Assembly: GCA_032717465.1 (NCBI GenBank)
Contig: JAVRFU010000143.1
Span: 1-64,000 of the forward strand
Origin: Coenobita brevimanus
Lineage: Eukaryota > Arthropoda > Malacostraca > Decapoda > Coenobitidae
Direction of reading: 5' to 3'
DNA: 64,000 bases
The notes under the pieces are model-generated. The model was not told the DNA's origin and searched no databases. It saw only the letters and a program-made list of their open reading frames with translations. A program made the position numbers and the translations under genes. Of this stretch, positions 1 to 11,162 are shown in pieces. Position 1 is the first letter of the stretch. Each line of letters starts with the position of its first letter.

Positions 1-205
1 CTTAGTTCACCATCATACGCACTGCAGCATTAGCACCATCATACATACTCTTCACAGCATTCAACAGCTTCCCAATCTCTACTCTATATATTCTTAATAC
101 TTTCCACAATCCTTGTCTATCCACCCTGTCCATATGCTTTCTCCAAATCCACTTAGAAAGCCGCATACAACTTTGCTCTTTCCCTTTCTCTGAAAACTTT
201 TCCAC
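1..205 (-). pseudogene. LINE reverse transcriptase fragment
   Basis: The reverse strand encodes the start of a non-LTR reverse transcriptase palm domain. DRVDRQGLWKVLRIY and the following GKLLNAVKSMYDGA are typical of the region after catalytic motif A. Upstream, the matching residues LYAAF and VDLEKAY lie in another frame with a stop between them, so about one extra base near 131 breaks the frame. Only this piece is inside the window, and the element may continue beyond position 1. It is a dead fragment, not a host gene. The family (jockey/CR1/RTE group) cannot be settled from this length. Confidence 0.75.
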
Positions 206-540
206 TAAAGATCTAAGAATGAGTCATGGCACCTTTCGTCAATTTAATGAGTGCTTTTCATGTCCAACTTTAATGCAAGAATGTGATAGCAGTCCTTCAT
301 GAATGCAACCAGGTCCAACTCTGGAACTGTCTTCCTTTTCCTGTATTTCCCACCAGTCTTTTTCAGCACACTGTGTCTTGGTATCTCTAAAATCCTAGAA
401 AGTAGACAGATTTTGAATTAATCAATTCTTATTTTTTCCTGAAGGGAACAATTTTATGAAACTTTCAGCCTCTGCTTCCTTCTTCCCTAGCTAAACAAAC
501 AGAAGAAAAAAAATAAGAGAGGAAATGGAGGATAGACAAC

Positions 541-563
541 TTATTATTATTATTATTATTTTT
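541..563. repeat. (ATT)n microsatellite
   Basis: A run of ATT/TTA triplets followed by a T tract. Confidence 0.9.
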
Positions 564-619
564 TTCATGGCACCTTCAGAGTTCCACCACAGAGCAACGT
601 TGTTTCAATATGTTTATAC

Positions 620-745
620 AGGCTCCAACATGCTTAATGTGTTGGCCTTTGTCACTTTATGGTTCTCCGTATAGCTTGATTTCTAACAGCCTCTGTTCTG
701 TCGCATATCCCTGGGGTCACAATGTGTAACTACATCCCCACGTTT
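620..745 (-). mobile_element. Decayed 3' end of a LINE-A-like element
   Basis: GGCTCCAACATGCTT followed by a degraded GTGTTGGCCTTTGTCAC and a later CCTGGGGTCAC matches, with many substitutions, the 3' end of LINE-A seen at 2020-2130. CT and T tracts follow at 745-783. It is an old copy with no open frame left. Confidence 0.55.
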
Positions 746-851
746 CTTTTCTCTCTCTCTCTCTCTCTCTTTTTTTTTTTTTTAATTCATCTCTCACCTC
801 TTTACTGTGTGGTAATGTATGTGTTCAATATCTCTCTATCATTTTATGTAT

Positions 852-1160
852 TTATCTAAATGTACCAATATGTGCATGTAAATATGGTTGTATATGAATA
901 CATATGAATAAATGTCGCTCTGTGTATGTGAATTTCAATGTGACTATACATATCAAAACATGACTATATGTATGTGTACATAAATGTGCCTGTATCTGTA
1001 TGTATAGGTAAATGTGCCTATATGTGTATAAGTGTAGTGCGTGAATTTTGGCTGTACGTGCACGTGCATGCAAATGTGCACGTATATGGACCTGTATGTG
1101 CATGTGTACATGCATATGCCTGCATGTGTATGTAACAATAATGACCTAACAGAAATGTGC
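852..1160. repeat. TATG/TGTA-rich low-complexity tract
   Basis: Degenerate repeats of ATGTGTATGTGAAT type over about 300 bp. Open frames on the minus strand here encode only His/Tyr/Ile/Thr-rich low-complexity peptides and are by-products of the repeat. Confidence 0.7.
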
Positions 1161-1302
1161 ATGCATATACGAGGTCTATTCAGAGGGGTATCATAACCTT
1201 AGACATGACAAGCTTAGAGCAAATCCCCTGTATAATACAGTTAGGTAAATTAGATAGAGTACAATACACACACACACATACAATCATCAGGTGGCTACTT
1301 AC

Positions 1303-1418
1303 TTTGATAGTGGAAGCAGTTGACTGAGAAGTGGATGACCGTCAAAACAGGTATTTTCAACAACAGGAGATTCCATGACCATGCAGCTTCCATCAAAAGG
1401 CAGATTCAATGTCAGAAC
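1303..1418 (-). CDS. Putative internal exon, product unknown
   Basis: On the minus strand a 116-base segment is bounded by a good acceptor (ATATTCTTCAG) and a consensus donor (GTAAGT). It is open in one frame, starting VLTLNLPFDGSCM and ending HPLLSQLLPLS, with splice phase 0 at entry and 2 at exit. The peptide is compositionally ordinary protein, unlike the low-complexity frames around it. I do not recognise the family. It cannot be downstream coding of the exons at 8.9-12.3 kb if the stop and poly(A) signal there are real, so it would belong to a separate minus-strand gene continuing beyond position 1. Confidence 0.4.
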
Positions 1419-1839
1419 CTGAAGAATATATTATAAATTAACACTCTTTTCATCCAAGACCCTTGCAGTTAATTCACTGACTTCCTCAGAGTGATAACTT
1501 TATCTTTAGTTAGTATCATGTGATTTTATTCAACCCAAGCAAGGCCTCAAGTATGTTGGGAGTTGGGACTTATCAATCACACTTACTCCAGTTTGAAATG
1601 CCTATTCTAAGCTGAGAATAAAATGGTTAGAAGATGTTAAGAATAAAATTAAAAAGACACTGGCAGGAATAAACTAAGCGAGATAAAGTGAACAGAAACA
1701 TGTGATGGTAACACGATTAAAATCACCTTTGGGTAATCAGTCCGATCACCTGGCACTATCGTGCATAAATTAAGTCTATCATGCTGATAGGGGAAAAAAA
1801 AAATTCCTGTAAGCTGAATATAACTGCTCTTTTTACAAG

Positions 1840-2005
1840 GAATAATGCTGCAGAGGGATGCCTTCATATGGTGTGGAACATGTATAGTTGAACAGCTCCC
1901 CTCCTGGGTCTACAAACACCCCTAATCCCCTCCCTATCCACCAAAGTGATGGTAAAATACACAAGCAATTTCAATCTTCAGTCCACCAGGTTCACACACA
2001 TACAC
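1840..2005 (+). repeat. Dispersed repeat, copy 1 of 2
   Basis: This stretch shares a diverged block (CTGCAG..GGAT.CCTTCA, then a CCCC-rich part and TTTCAATCTTCAGTCCACC) with 24470-24665 in the same orientation. It is non-coding and ends where the LINE-A tail begins. Confidence 0.5.
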
Positions 2006-2054
2006 ACGTTTTCGTTTTTAAAGGGTCCAACATGCTTGCATGTGTCGGCCTTGG

Positions 2055-4594
2055 TCACCTAATGGCGGCTCTCCACGCTGTACGATCCATTGCAGCCTCC
2101 CTGTTCAGTCCCTTAACCCTAAGGTCACACTTAATGACCTCGTCCCATGTCTTTCTCGGTCTACCCCTCCTAACCCCACCCCCAATATTAACACTTCTCA
2201 CCTTCCTCACCCAATTATCGTCCCCCATCCTCTTCACATGTCCAAACCATCTCAGTCTACCTCTCCTCATCACAACACCTTAATACCTCCAGTCCCATCC
2301 TACCTCTCAACTCTTCCATTGTAAACCAAGCCCCTCCAGGCCTTGGAGGCAGGGACGCATTGCACATCCACCTAATCATTGTCATTTCTGTACGTCTGAG
2401 CCTGCGAATATCTTCCTCCTTCACTGCCATACAGCATTACACTCCTAACACATGCTGCATACAAAGACCCCTTAGCACATAGGGAGAGCCCTCTCAATGT
2501 CAGGAGAGGCAAGAGCTCCCTGAACTTCTTCCAACCACTTCTCACCCTAGCCACCAGAGCTACCTCCATCACACAACATGTCTCCCAAATAACAAAACTC
2601 TTCCACACACTCAAGAGATTCACCAGCAAGTTCAATCCTTTCACGTCTGACAATCTCCACCTGCTCACCCCGGCACGCCGTACAAATAAAATCAGCATTA
2701 TCTCGTAGTCTACCTCTGATACCACTACATCTCTTATGCACCCATTTATCACACACACTGCACAAGATGGAATTGCTTCCCACGCCCTTGTGGCAAACTG
2801 CACATGGCCACTCTCCCTCGTCTTTGACAGTACCGCCACCAACCCTAGATATCATCACTTTTGTTTTATCTGCATTTACCCTTAAACCCTTTTGCCCCAT
2901 ACCATCTCTCCACTTCCTAAACCTTTCCTCCGCCTCCTTTCATTCTCTGCAATCAAAACCAAATCATCAGCATACAACAACTCCCACGGAGTCCGTTTCT
3001 AAAGTCACGTGAAATGGCTTCAAGTACCATGATAAACAACATGGGACTCAAGACTGACCCCTGATGCACACCAACATTCACAGAAAACTCATCACTCAAA
3101 TCTCCATTCACTCTCACCTGGGTGTGAGCACCCACATACATGGCCATAACCACCCTAACCAGCCACTCCTCCAAGCCAAGCTTTCTCATTGCCCACTTCA
3201 CCACCTCTGTAGGGACTCTGTCAAAGGCCTTTTCCAAATCAATAAAAACAAAAATAAAAGATCCCTTCTCCTACCAATACATTTTTCCTGAAGCTGTCAA
3301 ACAATGAATATGGCATCAGTGGTCCCCCTACCTGGCATAAACCCAAACTGCATCTCATCAATATTCACTCTTTCTCTAATCATACCTTCTAAAACTCTCT
3401 CCATTACCTTCATTATCTGATCTAAAAGCTTTATACCTCTGTAATTTCCTCATTCCAGGGCATCACCCTTCCCTTTATACACATTTACAATTACACTCTT
3501 CAGCCAATCATCTGGGACAACACACTCATAAATAATCCTATTTATCAGGTCAGTGACTAAACTCACCCCTGTATCGCCTGAGGCCCTTCAACATTTCGGC
3601 AGTCAACCCAGACACACCTGCTGCCTTCCCCACCTTCATCCTGCCTATTGCCTCACTCACAGTAGCAGCATCAATCAAAGGCCAAGGGCCAGACACTGGA
3701 TCTGCTGGCTCCAAACCTTCTCTGTCCCAGTCAAACTCCTTCATTCAACAACCGGTTATAATGCTCTCTCCATGCATCTTTAATATCCTCACTGTTCAGC
3801 AGTACCCTTACTTCATCATTCTTCACACACTGCTCACCTATAATATCCCGATTATCCCTCTTCACCTGACCTGCCACCCTAAATATCATATTTTTCCTTT
3901 CCCCATGATTTAGGTTATCAATTAAAAGTCTCTGTGACTCAGACTTTGCCCTGTACCTGGTATACCTCTCTTCTAGCCCTATGCTTGGCAGCCAAAAATT
4001 CCTCTTTGCTACCAACCTTCTTCCATTCCCGGAAAAGCCTTCTTTTCTCCTTAACTGAAGCTTCTACACCCTCGTCCCACCACCAAGTTACTTTATGTCT
4101 TGGTGGTCCTCTTGCCCAACCGCATGTTACATCAGTAACTCTCAAGAGATTGTTCTTGAGGGCTCTGTACTGTTCATTAACGCCTCTGTCTATAGCTCCC
4201 TGTTCAGCCACCACTCTCCTCAACTTGCTATAGAAGGCATCCCTTACTACTTGGTTTTTCAGCTTCCATATTTTCCTCCTAGGTACATAAGTCCCCTTTT
4301 TCATCAATCGTTCCTTAAGCACCATATCACAAATCAGTAGTTTGTGCTGCTGCACACACTCCTCACTTCCTCTAACTTTAACATCCCTCACTAACCTCCT
4401 ATCGGCCCTCCTAACCAGAAAATAATCTATCTGACTGCTATTTCCCCCAGACTCATATGTAATTAACCTACTGTCTCTTTTCCTGAAATACGTGTCGCAC
4501 ACAATCATGTCCGTTGCCTCCCCAAACTCGAGCATCCTTTCCCCTTCTGCATTCCTTATACCATATGCACATCCCTCTTGCACTCCTTCATAAC
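2055..4594 (-). pseudogene. LINE-A ORF2 remnant: endonuclease C-terminus, RT, zinc finger
   Basis: In order on the minus strand: the endonuclease end with SGGNSSQIDYFLVRR; a long linker; RT fingers with KGKGDALE and NYRGIKLL; motif A as EKAFDRVP; GVHQGSVLSP; and YADD at 2963-2974. After the RT comes a cysteine finger (PCAVCHKGVG, ILCSVCDKWVH, RCSGIRG), a feature of this LINE group. The end is RLRWFGHVKRM then RRGRPRKTWDEV, the usual C-terminal signature. The frame changes near 3980, 3740, 3000 and 2800, and there are stops in the RT fingers, so no intact protein is possible. The protein would have nicked target DNA and copied the element RNA in place. Confidence 0.9.
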
Positions 4595-4602
4595 CTTGTG
4601 CT
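4595..4602. repeat. hAT target-site duplication, left
   Basis: CTTGTGCT directly precedes the left terminal inverted repeat and is repeated exactly at 8450-8457. Eight bases is the hallmark of hAT insertion. Confidence 0.97.
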
Positions 4603-4616
4603 CAGTGGCGGCGCCA
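4603..4616 (+). repeat. hAT left terminal inverted repeat
   Basis: CAGTGGCGGCGCCA, an exact inverted match to 8436-8449. Confidence 0.97.
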
Positions 4617-5650
4617 AGGGGGGGCTTGCAATAATGAGCCAAGCCCCCCCAATATTGCCAGATTCCAAAGGCGAATTTAGGCAGGACGTCCCTTATTTGA
4701 ACTTTCAATTTTGTATTACTATTTACAAATAATACACAAAAGTTGACGAAACGAAGTGTTATAAGTTTAGGAAAAGATTCAAGACAATAGATTAAATCGT
4801 GATTATTATTTTTAGCTGTTAGCATTTAGCAGATTCTGAATTATAGTAATTTCACGGAAATTACGGAAAATTTATCAGTTGACTCAACTTCTAAGGAAAA
4901 CTTCCAGCCTAGTTCTAATACTAAGGGTAACTTATGTTATAATATATTCTGTGAAATTCTTGTAATTCAGATGGTTAGTTTACATATCCTATAATGAAAA
5001 TGATAAGTGAAAGTAAAATACAGCATTATTTTATTAAACTACATTAGCCATTCTTTTAGTGTATTACGACTGTACGATTATTATCTCGTCTTCAGAAATA
5101 TAATTGAATGTCGATTATGTCATAATTCGAGGCAGGAAGTTAATAAATTTGAATATATTTGATTAAAATGAAGTAAAGGATTCACACTGCTATAGGGCCT
5201 ACATGGTCCTAGGCTCCTAGCCTAGCCCAGCATTCACGAATCGAGTGCACGATGAGCCATTCCTGTTCGATTCCCGTCAGCTACCAGACCAGTCTACCAC
5301 GCGACATGGTCGTGTGTAGATCTCCGAGTCTGTTGGCTGTTAATTGCTTAGTGCAGTAGACACTGAATTACTGAGCAGCTGAGCTTATTAGTTGTGGTTT
5401 TCGTCTTGCACTGATTTACAGGTATGGTGTAAGTTGATTTTTTTCTACTTACAAATGTATATAGGCTACTATAAGATTATAAGAAGCTGTGGAAGGAAGA
5501 ATAAAATAGTGTGAAAATATCTGGTCTGTTGTAATGCTAATATGCAGTTTTATGCTTCTGTGATCTGTGTGCTTGTTTATGCTGTTTTCCCTGTTTATGA
5601 AAGTAACTGATGGTGGTTTATCATATTTGATCACATAGGCCGAGTTGATC

Positions 5651-8008
5651 ATGGAACGCTACCTGTTACCCAAGATTCCCAAGAAGAGGCCGTGAGATGA
5701 TGATCCTCCTACAGACACACCTGCTGTTAATGAGGACCTGGACAGTGGTGATCGTGATTGTGAGTCTGCAGCCTTACTAGGTGAGGCTAGTGCAGAACCC
5801 CAGCCACAAGAGGGCACTTCTCACACCCATGGTGAGAAACTACTACCTGGACCCAAGGACCTGAGCCAGCTTCCAGATAGTGGTCCCACCTGTCCAGACT
5901 TGAAGAGATACCCAGCCACAGAATACAGTGGCCAGTCAAGGTCATTCAACAAGAACTGGCGTGATCATCATTCGTGGCTGGAGTACTCCACGACCCTAGA
6001 TGCTGCATTCTGCTTTGCATGTCGTCATTTCGGTCATGTACACTTAAGCAAATGTGAGAAGTCCTTCACCCATGACGGCTTTCGGAACTGGAAGAAGGCA
6101 ACCTCATCTCTGAAGTCTCATGTTAATTCAGCAGGACACAAGTTTTCTATGCAAGCTTGGACAGAGTTTAAGATGCAGAAAGCAACAGGTTCTAGGATCC
6201 TACATGCTTTTACTACCAACCATGAAAAAACTGTAAAGGAAAACAGACATTACATTAGAGCAGTAATAGACGTACTGCTCTACACAGCCTGCCAAAATGT
6301 TGCCCAAAGAGGTCACAAGGAAGACACTGATTCTGGCAACAAAGGTAACTTCCTGGAACTGCTGGACCTGATTTCCAGGTATGATGACATTGTCAAAAAG
6401 AAACTGAGTGGTGGTCCTGGCAATGCTAAATATACGCACCACGATATCCAAAATGAACTGCTCGCCATCATAGCTTCAATAATCAGAGAGGACATCAGCA
6501 ACGAGGTCCTAAGAGCAGAGCATTTTGCCCTAATGGTGGATGAGACCAAGGATGTCAGCAAACAAGAACAGCTGTCCATTGTGGTGAGGTATCTCCACAA
6601 ACAGAGCCTTCATGAGGTGTTCCTTGACTTCCACAGCAGCCGAGGGTCTGGATGCAGACTCATTGCTCAACAAGATCTTGGAGACCCTGGCCAAATGTGG
6701 TACTGACCACAACGCCTGCATTGGCCAGTGCTACGATGGAGCTGCAGTCATGTCAGGGCACATCAGTGGTATACAGGAGAGGTTTAGGAGAAAGGTACCA
6801 CAGGCTGTGTATGTCCACTGTTATGCTCACAGGCTCAACCTTGTGCTCGTTGATTGTGTACACAATATCCAGGCTGCAGCAGAGTTTTTTGTGGCTATAC
6901 AGAGCTTGTACAAGTTCTTCTCTACGTCAGTAGTACATGAAGAATTTATAAAGGTGCAAAAAGAATTAAATCCCACAAGGCAGCACATAGAGTTGAAGCA
7001 ACTGTCTGACACAAGATGGACCTCCCAACATGCTGCTTGTCTGGCAGTGAAAAGAACCCTACCTGCCATAGTGACAACCTTGAAACGTCTCATGGAGGAG
7101 ACAATGCACACAGAGCCACTGAGGCAAAGGGCCTGTGCATCCTGCTAGATCAGCAATTTGTGACAATTCTGATGGCCATGGAAAAAGTGTTACTGATGAC
7201 CAAACAACTGTCAAACCACCTCCAGTCACATGACCTTCAGCTGGCCTCTGCAGAGGACTTGATGCAGTCTGTCATGTCTGGACTGACAGAAATGAGGACT
7301 GAAGCTGCCTGGAAGGAGTTAGAGGAGGCTGCTGAGGATTTGTGCAAGGTAGTTGGGATACGCACTGAGACTGAGCGTCCAGGTAGACAACGATCTGCTC
7401 CCAGACACCTGGATGAATTCATCATAACATCCAGTACAGGTCAGAGGGATGGAGCTATACCAGATGCCAGGAGAAGGACCTTCTATGCCATCATAGATAG
7501 AATGCTCAATGAGCTGAGCAGGCGATTTTCATCTGATGCCTGTAATGTTCTGATGGGTGCTGCTGCCTTGAATCCTAAGCACATTACATTTCTGGACAAA
7601 AAAGCGCTGTCAGGAATGGCAGCCAGTTATGGAGTGGCAGAGGGTGATCTTGCAGTGGAGGTCCACCAATTGACAAGACTAATAGCTAGGAAGAGAGACA
7701 ATGGCCTGGAAGTGTCCACACCACTTGAGCTCGCAGCCATGCTGGAGTCAAACAAGGACACCTTTATAGATCTGTATAAACTTGTATGCATTGCAGTGAC
7801 CCTCCCTGTCACCTCAGCTGCCTGTGAGAGGAGCTTCTCATGTCTGAAACTCCTCAAGACATACTTGAGGAACAGCAGTGGCAACAACCGCACCAGCAAC
7901 CTTGCTGTAATATCAATTAATTCTAGGAGGGCCAAACAGCTGAACATTGATGCCATTATAGACACATTTGCTGCCAATCACCAGAACAGGCGCATAGTTT
8001 TAAAGTAA
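5651..8008 (+). pseudogene. hAT transposase (TTF finger, DUF4371-like, hAT dimerisation domain)
   Basis: The reading starts at ATG 5651 (MERYLLPKIPKKRP) but meets TGA at 5693, probably a decayed CGA arginine codon; the same frame then stays open to 6706. A TTF-type zinc finger follows (WLEYSTTLDAAFCFACR). The catalytic core shows the first aspartate in MVDETKDVS, the second in GQCYDGAAVMSG, the conserved tryptophan in SDTRWTSQHA, and the glutamate with dimerisation helix in SAACERSFSCLK near the C-terminus. Two frameshifts, at about 6630 and about 7125, break the gene into three overlapping frames; translation would otherwise end at 8008. The nuclease residues are all present, so loss of function is recent. 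It would excise and reinsert the element through its TIRs. Confidence 0.95.
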
Positions 8009-8152
8009 CGTGACAGTCGTTACACCTTGATTTAAAAATTCTTCTGATTCTTCAGATTGTATTAACTTCATAACATAGAATTTTTTCTGTCATGTTAACT
8101 GCTTGCTTACACATGATGTCTAAATTAATTGAGTTAAACTTCAATCTTATGG

Positions 8153-8158
8153 AATAAA
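8153..8158 (+). terminator. Polyadenylation signal of the hAT transposase gene
   Basis: AATAAA lies 145 bases after the transposase stop, with a second AATAAA-like site (ATAATAAATG) just downstream. Confidence 0.55.
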
Positions 8159-8435
8159 CTGGAAATAATAAATGTTATTATGTTGCGTATACATTAATCT
8201 GAATTTCCTTGCTAGTTTTATGTATTTCATTTGGCAGAATTTTTGATGAGATAAGAAATGTTATACATTAACACCGCAGTTTCAAAGAGTACAGGTGTCT
8301 AAAATGAACCTCAGTACATTCGGATATTATGAATATGTACATATCAATTTTCCATCAACACTTCAGTTTGATGACATTTTGTGAAGCCCCCACATTTTAC
8401 CCCAGCCCCTCCTCAGCCCCCCAATGAAAATTTCC

Positions 8436-8449
8436 TGGCGCCGCCACTG
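8436..8449 (-). repeat. hAT right terminal inverted repeat
   Basis: TGGCGCCGCCACTG, the exact inverse of 4603-4616. Confidence 0.97.
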
Positions 8450-8457
8450 CTTGTGCT
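8450..8457. repeat. hAT target-site duplication, right
   Basis: CTTGTGCT, identical to 4595-4602. Confidence 0.97.
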
Positions 8458-8786
8458 GCTTCACCTACATGACCATTAAGGTCCCCTCCCACAACCACTA
8501 TCTCATCATCCTGCATACCACCCACTACATGCATTAAATCATCCCAAAATCTATCTTTCTCTGCTTCATCCAATCCTGGCTGTGAAGCATATGCCGATAT
8601 AATCACAGCTATCCTTCTACCGAACAGAATTTTCACTACCAATATCCTATCGCTTGCTCTCATAACATTCATAACATATTCCACCCATTTCTCCGCAACC
8701 ATCACACCAACACCTCCATATCCGTCTGTCCCCCCTTGCCAAAACAACTTATAGCAACAGTCCTTCCCAACAATCTTTCTGGCTAA
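8458..8786 (-). pseudogene. LINE-A endonuclease N-terminal part
   Basis: Minus-strand apurinic-type endonuclease sequence: KLFWQGGTDGYGGVGV, then VVISAYASQPGL-type residues (IISAYASQPGLDEAEK), DRFWDDL and VVVGGDLNGHVGEAA. GGDLNGHVG holds the conserved catalytic Asp/Asn of LINE endonucleases. It is open from 8786 to the hAT junction, where the reading GEAAQ continues across the removed transposon into GYEGVQEGCAYG at 4594. The N-terminal end of the domain is missing. Confidence 0.9.
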
Positions 8787-8919
8787 TTAAAAAAAAAAAA
8801 GAAAGAAACTGGACCACCAAATTCATGTCCAGATGGGCCTAGAGCCAAAACATAACAATGCAGACACATTCAGACACTTACTAGAGAATGAAGGCAGAAG
8901 GTGCAGTTTTGTTCCACTT

Positions 8920-8925
8920 TTTATT
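8920..8925 (-). terminator. Candidate poly(A) signal of the exon at 8927
   Basis: AATAAA on the minus strand begins two bases after the TGA stop of the putative terminal exon. Such a short 3' UTR is unusual but possible. Confidence 0.4.
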
Positions 8926-8926
8926 C

Positions 8927-8980
8927 TCACTTCCTCTTCTCCTCTATGACAAAGTCCATGAATGACAGTCCAAACAGCTC
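8927..8980 (-). CDS. Putative terminal exon of an unidentified gene
   Basis: After a strong acceptor (GATTTTTTCAG) 17 codons read ELFGLSFMDFVIEEKRK and then TGA, with AATAAA directly after. It enters at phase 0, as required by the donor of the putative exon at 10040-10137, giving GM-ELFGL across the junction. The highly charged end is a plausible protein C-terminus. I do not recognise the family; the call rests on splice sites, phase and composition only. Confidence 0.45.
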   Translation of the reverse strand, partial: ELFGLSFMDFVIEEKRK

Positions 8981-8989
8981 CTGAAAAAA

Positions 8990-10035
8990 TCATTTCAGTT
9001 ATAGAACCTTAAGCTGAATAAAAATATCTGATGGCAGCAAGAACATCATCATCTAGAGATAATGAGTTGAAGTCCAGATGACTCACACCATAGGAAAAGC
9101 TTCCTTAATTGCTTTTTTTTTTTCTCTCTGGAAGACAGCAGGAGGTGAAAGGAGAGGGACTGGGTGGAGTTAAACTGGGGAGGATATGAGGTGAGAGGAG
9201 GTGTAATGGGAGTGGAGGGAAAAGGTGCAGTCAGACTGGGGAGGGAGATGTCACAATATAAAGAGATTTCACAAAATAAAAAGATGCCACAATGAAGTGA
9301 GATGTTACAAAAATGAGAAGGGTCACACAAAGGTTTAGAAGACTCCCTATCATCTTCTTACCATTATATTTCTCTGTCATGTGATTTGATGCATGTGATT
9401 TGATAACCACATTAACTGAGTTATCAGGTAAAAATACAATTCATTATCTGATAACTTATTCTGGACTTATAAATACACAGTACAGCAATGCTGTCTTTAT
9501 AAATGTCACACATATCCTGTCTTTTCAGTGTCAGAGTTTATAATGTTCAGTAACTCTGACTTCATCATCCAAGGATACTTTCCATCATAATACTGTATTG
9601 TAAGCAATATGCAGAAACCATAACATAGCTGGTTCTCAAATACATCAATTATAAGTTACTATGTACAGAAGTAGAGAAGCAAGCCTTACATTCAGTATTA
9701 ACACATTCCTGCACCCGGCCTGAGGTGATTCTAATCCTCCATCTCGCACCAGTGTTTTACTAATGAGCGTACCTCACTTTTTTTTTTTTTTTTAACAGAT
9801 AATGGATGTAAAAATTACTGGTGGAATAAGTCACGACGCTGGGAATTTTAACCTTACTGCCCCACCCTGCATACATTTTTTTCTTTTTTAACACCTTTCT
9901 AAAGCTCTGATTTTAAGCTGAATGCAAAGCAAGGAAAACTCACTTCTCTGGGAAGAAAGTATGGATGAGGAAAAAGAAACCTAAAGTAAATGAAGATAAA
10001 CATAACTGTAAAGACACAGAATGCAGAGAAAAAAA
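8990..10035. other. No gene seen; presumed intron
   Basis: AT-rich unique sequence with T tracts at 9112-9122 and 9779-9794 and a purine-rich stretch at 9120-9250. No repeat family or coding signal is apparent. Confidence 0.5.
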
Positions 10036-10039
10036 TTAC

Positions 10040-10137
10040 CATGCCATCCTGATCTTCTTTTGAAAGGAATCCAGACATGGAGGTGATATGTGAAAGGGGA
10101 AGGAGTGGAAACGGATTGTTCCAGTCAATCAAATGTG
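10040..10137 (-). CDS. Putative internal exon of an unidentified gene
   Basis: The acceptor CCATGACCAG, with a pyrimidine-rich run upstream, precedes 98 bases reading HLIDWNNPFPLL and later MSGFLSKEDQDGM, then donor GTAATT. Exit phase 0 matches the exon at 8927-8980. Its entry phase (two bases completing a codon) does not match the exit of the exon at 11885-12060, so at least one exon between them is missing from this model. A nearby segment ending at 10318 before a strong GTAAGA donor (PAVFTAHQPSPS) is a possible but phase-incompatible candidate. Product unknown. Confidence 0.4.
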
Positions 10138-10626
10138 CTGGTCATGGAAGTGTGGGAATTTGTACGGAAAGGGGAAGGGGCTTGGAAATATCTTATTCAG
10201 CACAGTATTATTCTTTGTAATAAAACAAAAGTACTGACTGCCTAATAACCTTTGTACAGTTCTCCTAGGCAGTGGAGGGGTGGCAAGCTTTGCAAATTTG
10301 TGGAGGATAAATCTTACTGAGGGGCTGGGTTGATGGGCAGTAAACACAGCAGGGAACAATGCCAGACAAAATCTTGGCTGCTGGCTTTATACTACCATTC
10401 TAAAACTGCTTTTGAGCCATTTTTCAAACTAATGTTTTTTGGGTGTGATATCACTGTTGCAAAAGTGGGGGTGAAAAAGTAAGATGCAGAGATGACATCA
10501 TAGGTACAGGGAAGTGTATAACAATGCTTTTATCATTGTGAAAGTCTTGACCCTTCATCTGCTCATCCATAATAATTTCTTGAACATTCTGAAATTTATG
10601 ACTGATAAATATATTGTTCTCTAAAG

Positions 10627-10663
<37 letters not shown>
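10627..10663. repeat. (AT)n microsatellite
   Basis: About 17 AT dinucleotides. Confidence 0.95.
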
Positions 10664-10665
<2 letters not shown>

Positions 10666-11162
10666 CCAAAGTTAGTTAACTCTATTACTACTAGGGGTTT
10701 CCAAGCAACAAAAATCTGGCATTAACCAGAATCAAATAACTACTGTAGATGTGGAAGGACTTGGGTTATTCGGTATGGTATCCTTAGTGATATACAGTAA
10801 TGTCAGGATACTCTTGTGCCAGAGAAAACTTAAGCAATGAATCACCTTCCCTCCCTCTTGACAGGTTACAGTGCCTATAACCCTAATGCACTGCAGTTTG
10901 TATATTTCAATATTCCTTGTACTAGATCAGGTTTGGTTCACATTTAATTCAATAGTCAATATCTTATCAAAATCTACTGACATACAAAAAATTCATACAA
11001 TTGGCAACATTTTGATTTACTCACCCACTGGACATAGCCGTTTTATTAACTTCCTAACATCTTTTCTGTATACAATTCATGAACTTATGTACAGATTCTC
11101 AAGCAGTACATTACAGTACTGTATACGGTTGGCAAATGCACCTCAGAGCTGCAGTGTTTAAA

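Larger units (their letters stand above)
4603..8449 (+). mobile_element. hAT DNA transposon, full length, nested in LINE-A
   Basis: A 3,847 bp element bounded by a perfect 14-bp terminal inverted repeat (CAGTGGCGGCGCCA / its reverse complement), flanked by identical 8-bp duplications. The subterminal regions are rich in short G/C runs. It carries one plus-strand transposase gene (5651-8008) followed by AATAAA at 8153. The TIR, TSD and TTF-type transposase together place it in the hAT superfamily, in the group related to ZMYM/TTF-finger proteins. The 5' 1 kb (4630-5650) is AT-rich and shows no other gene. Confidence 0.97.
2005..8786 (-). mobile_element. LINE-A retrotransposon, 5'-truncated, split by a hAT insertion
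   Basis: A minus-strand non-LTR retrotransposon of about 2.9 kb of its own sequence. Read from 8786 downward it holds the endonuclease, then after the hAT insertion the rest of the endonuclease, a linker, reverse transcriptase, a cysteine-rich finger and a basic C-terminal tail. Its 3' end at about 2005-2040 is TTTAAAAACGAAAACG, matching the (CGAAA)n ends at 17300 and 34715. The 5' end is truncated inside the endonuclease near 8786. Several frameshifts and stops make it non-functional. Target duplications of the LINE itself are not clear. Confidence 0.9.
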
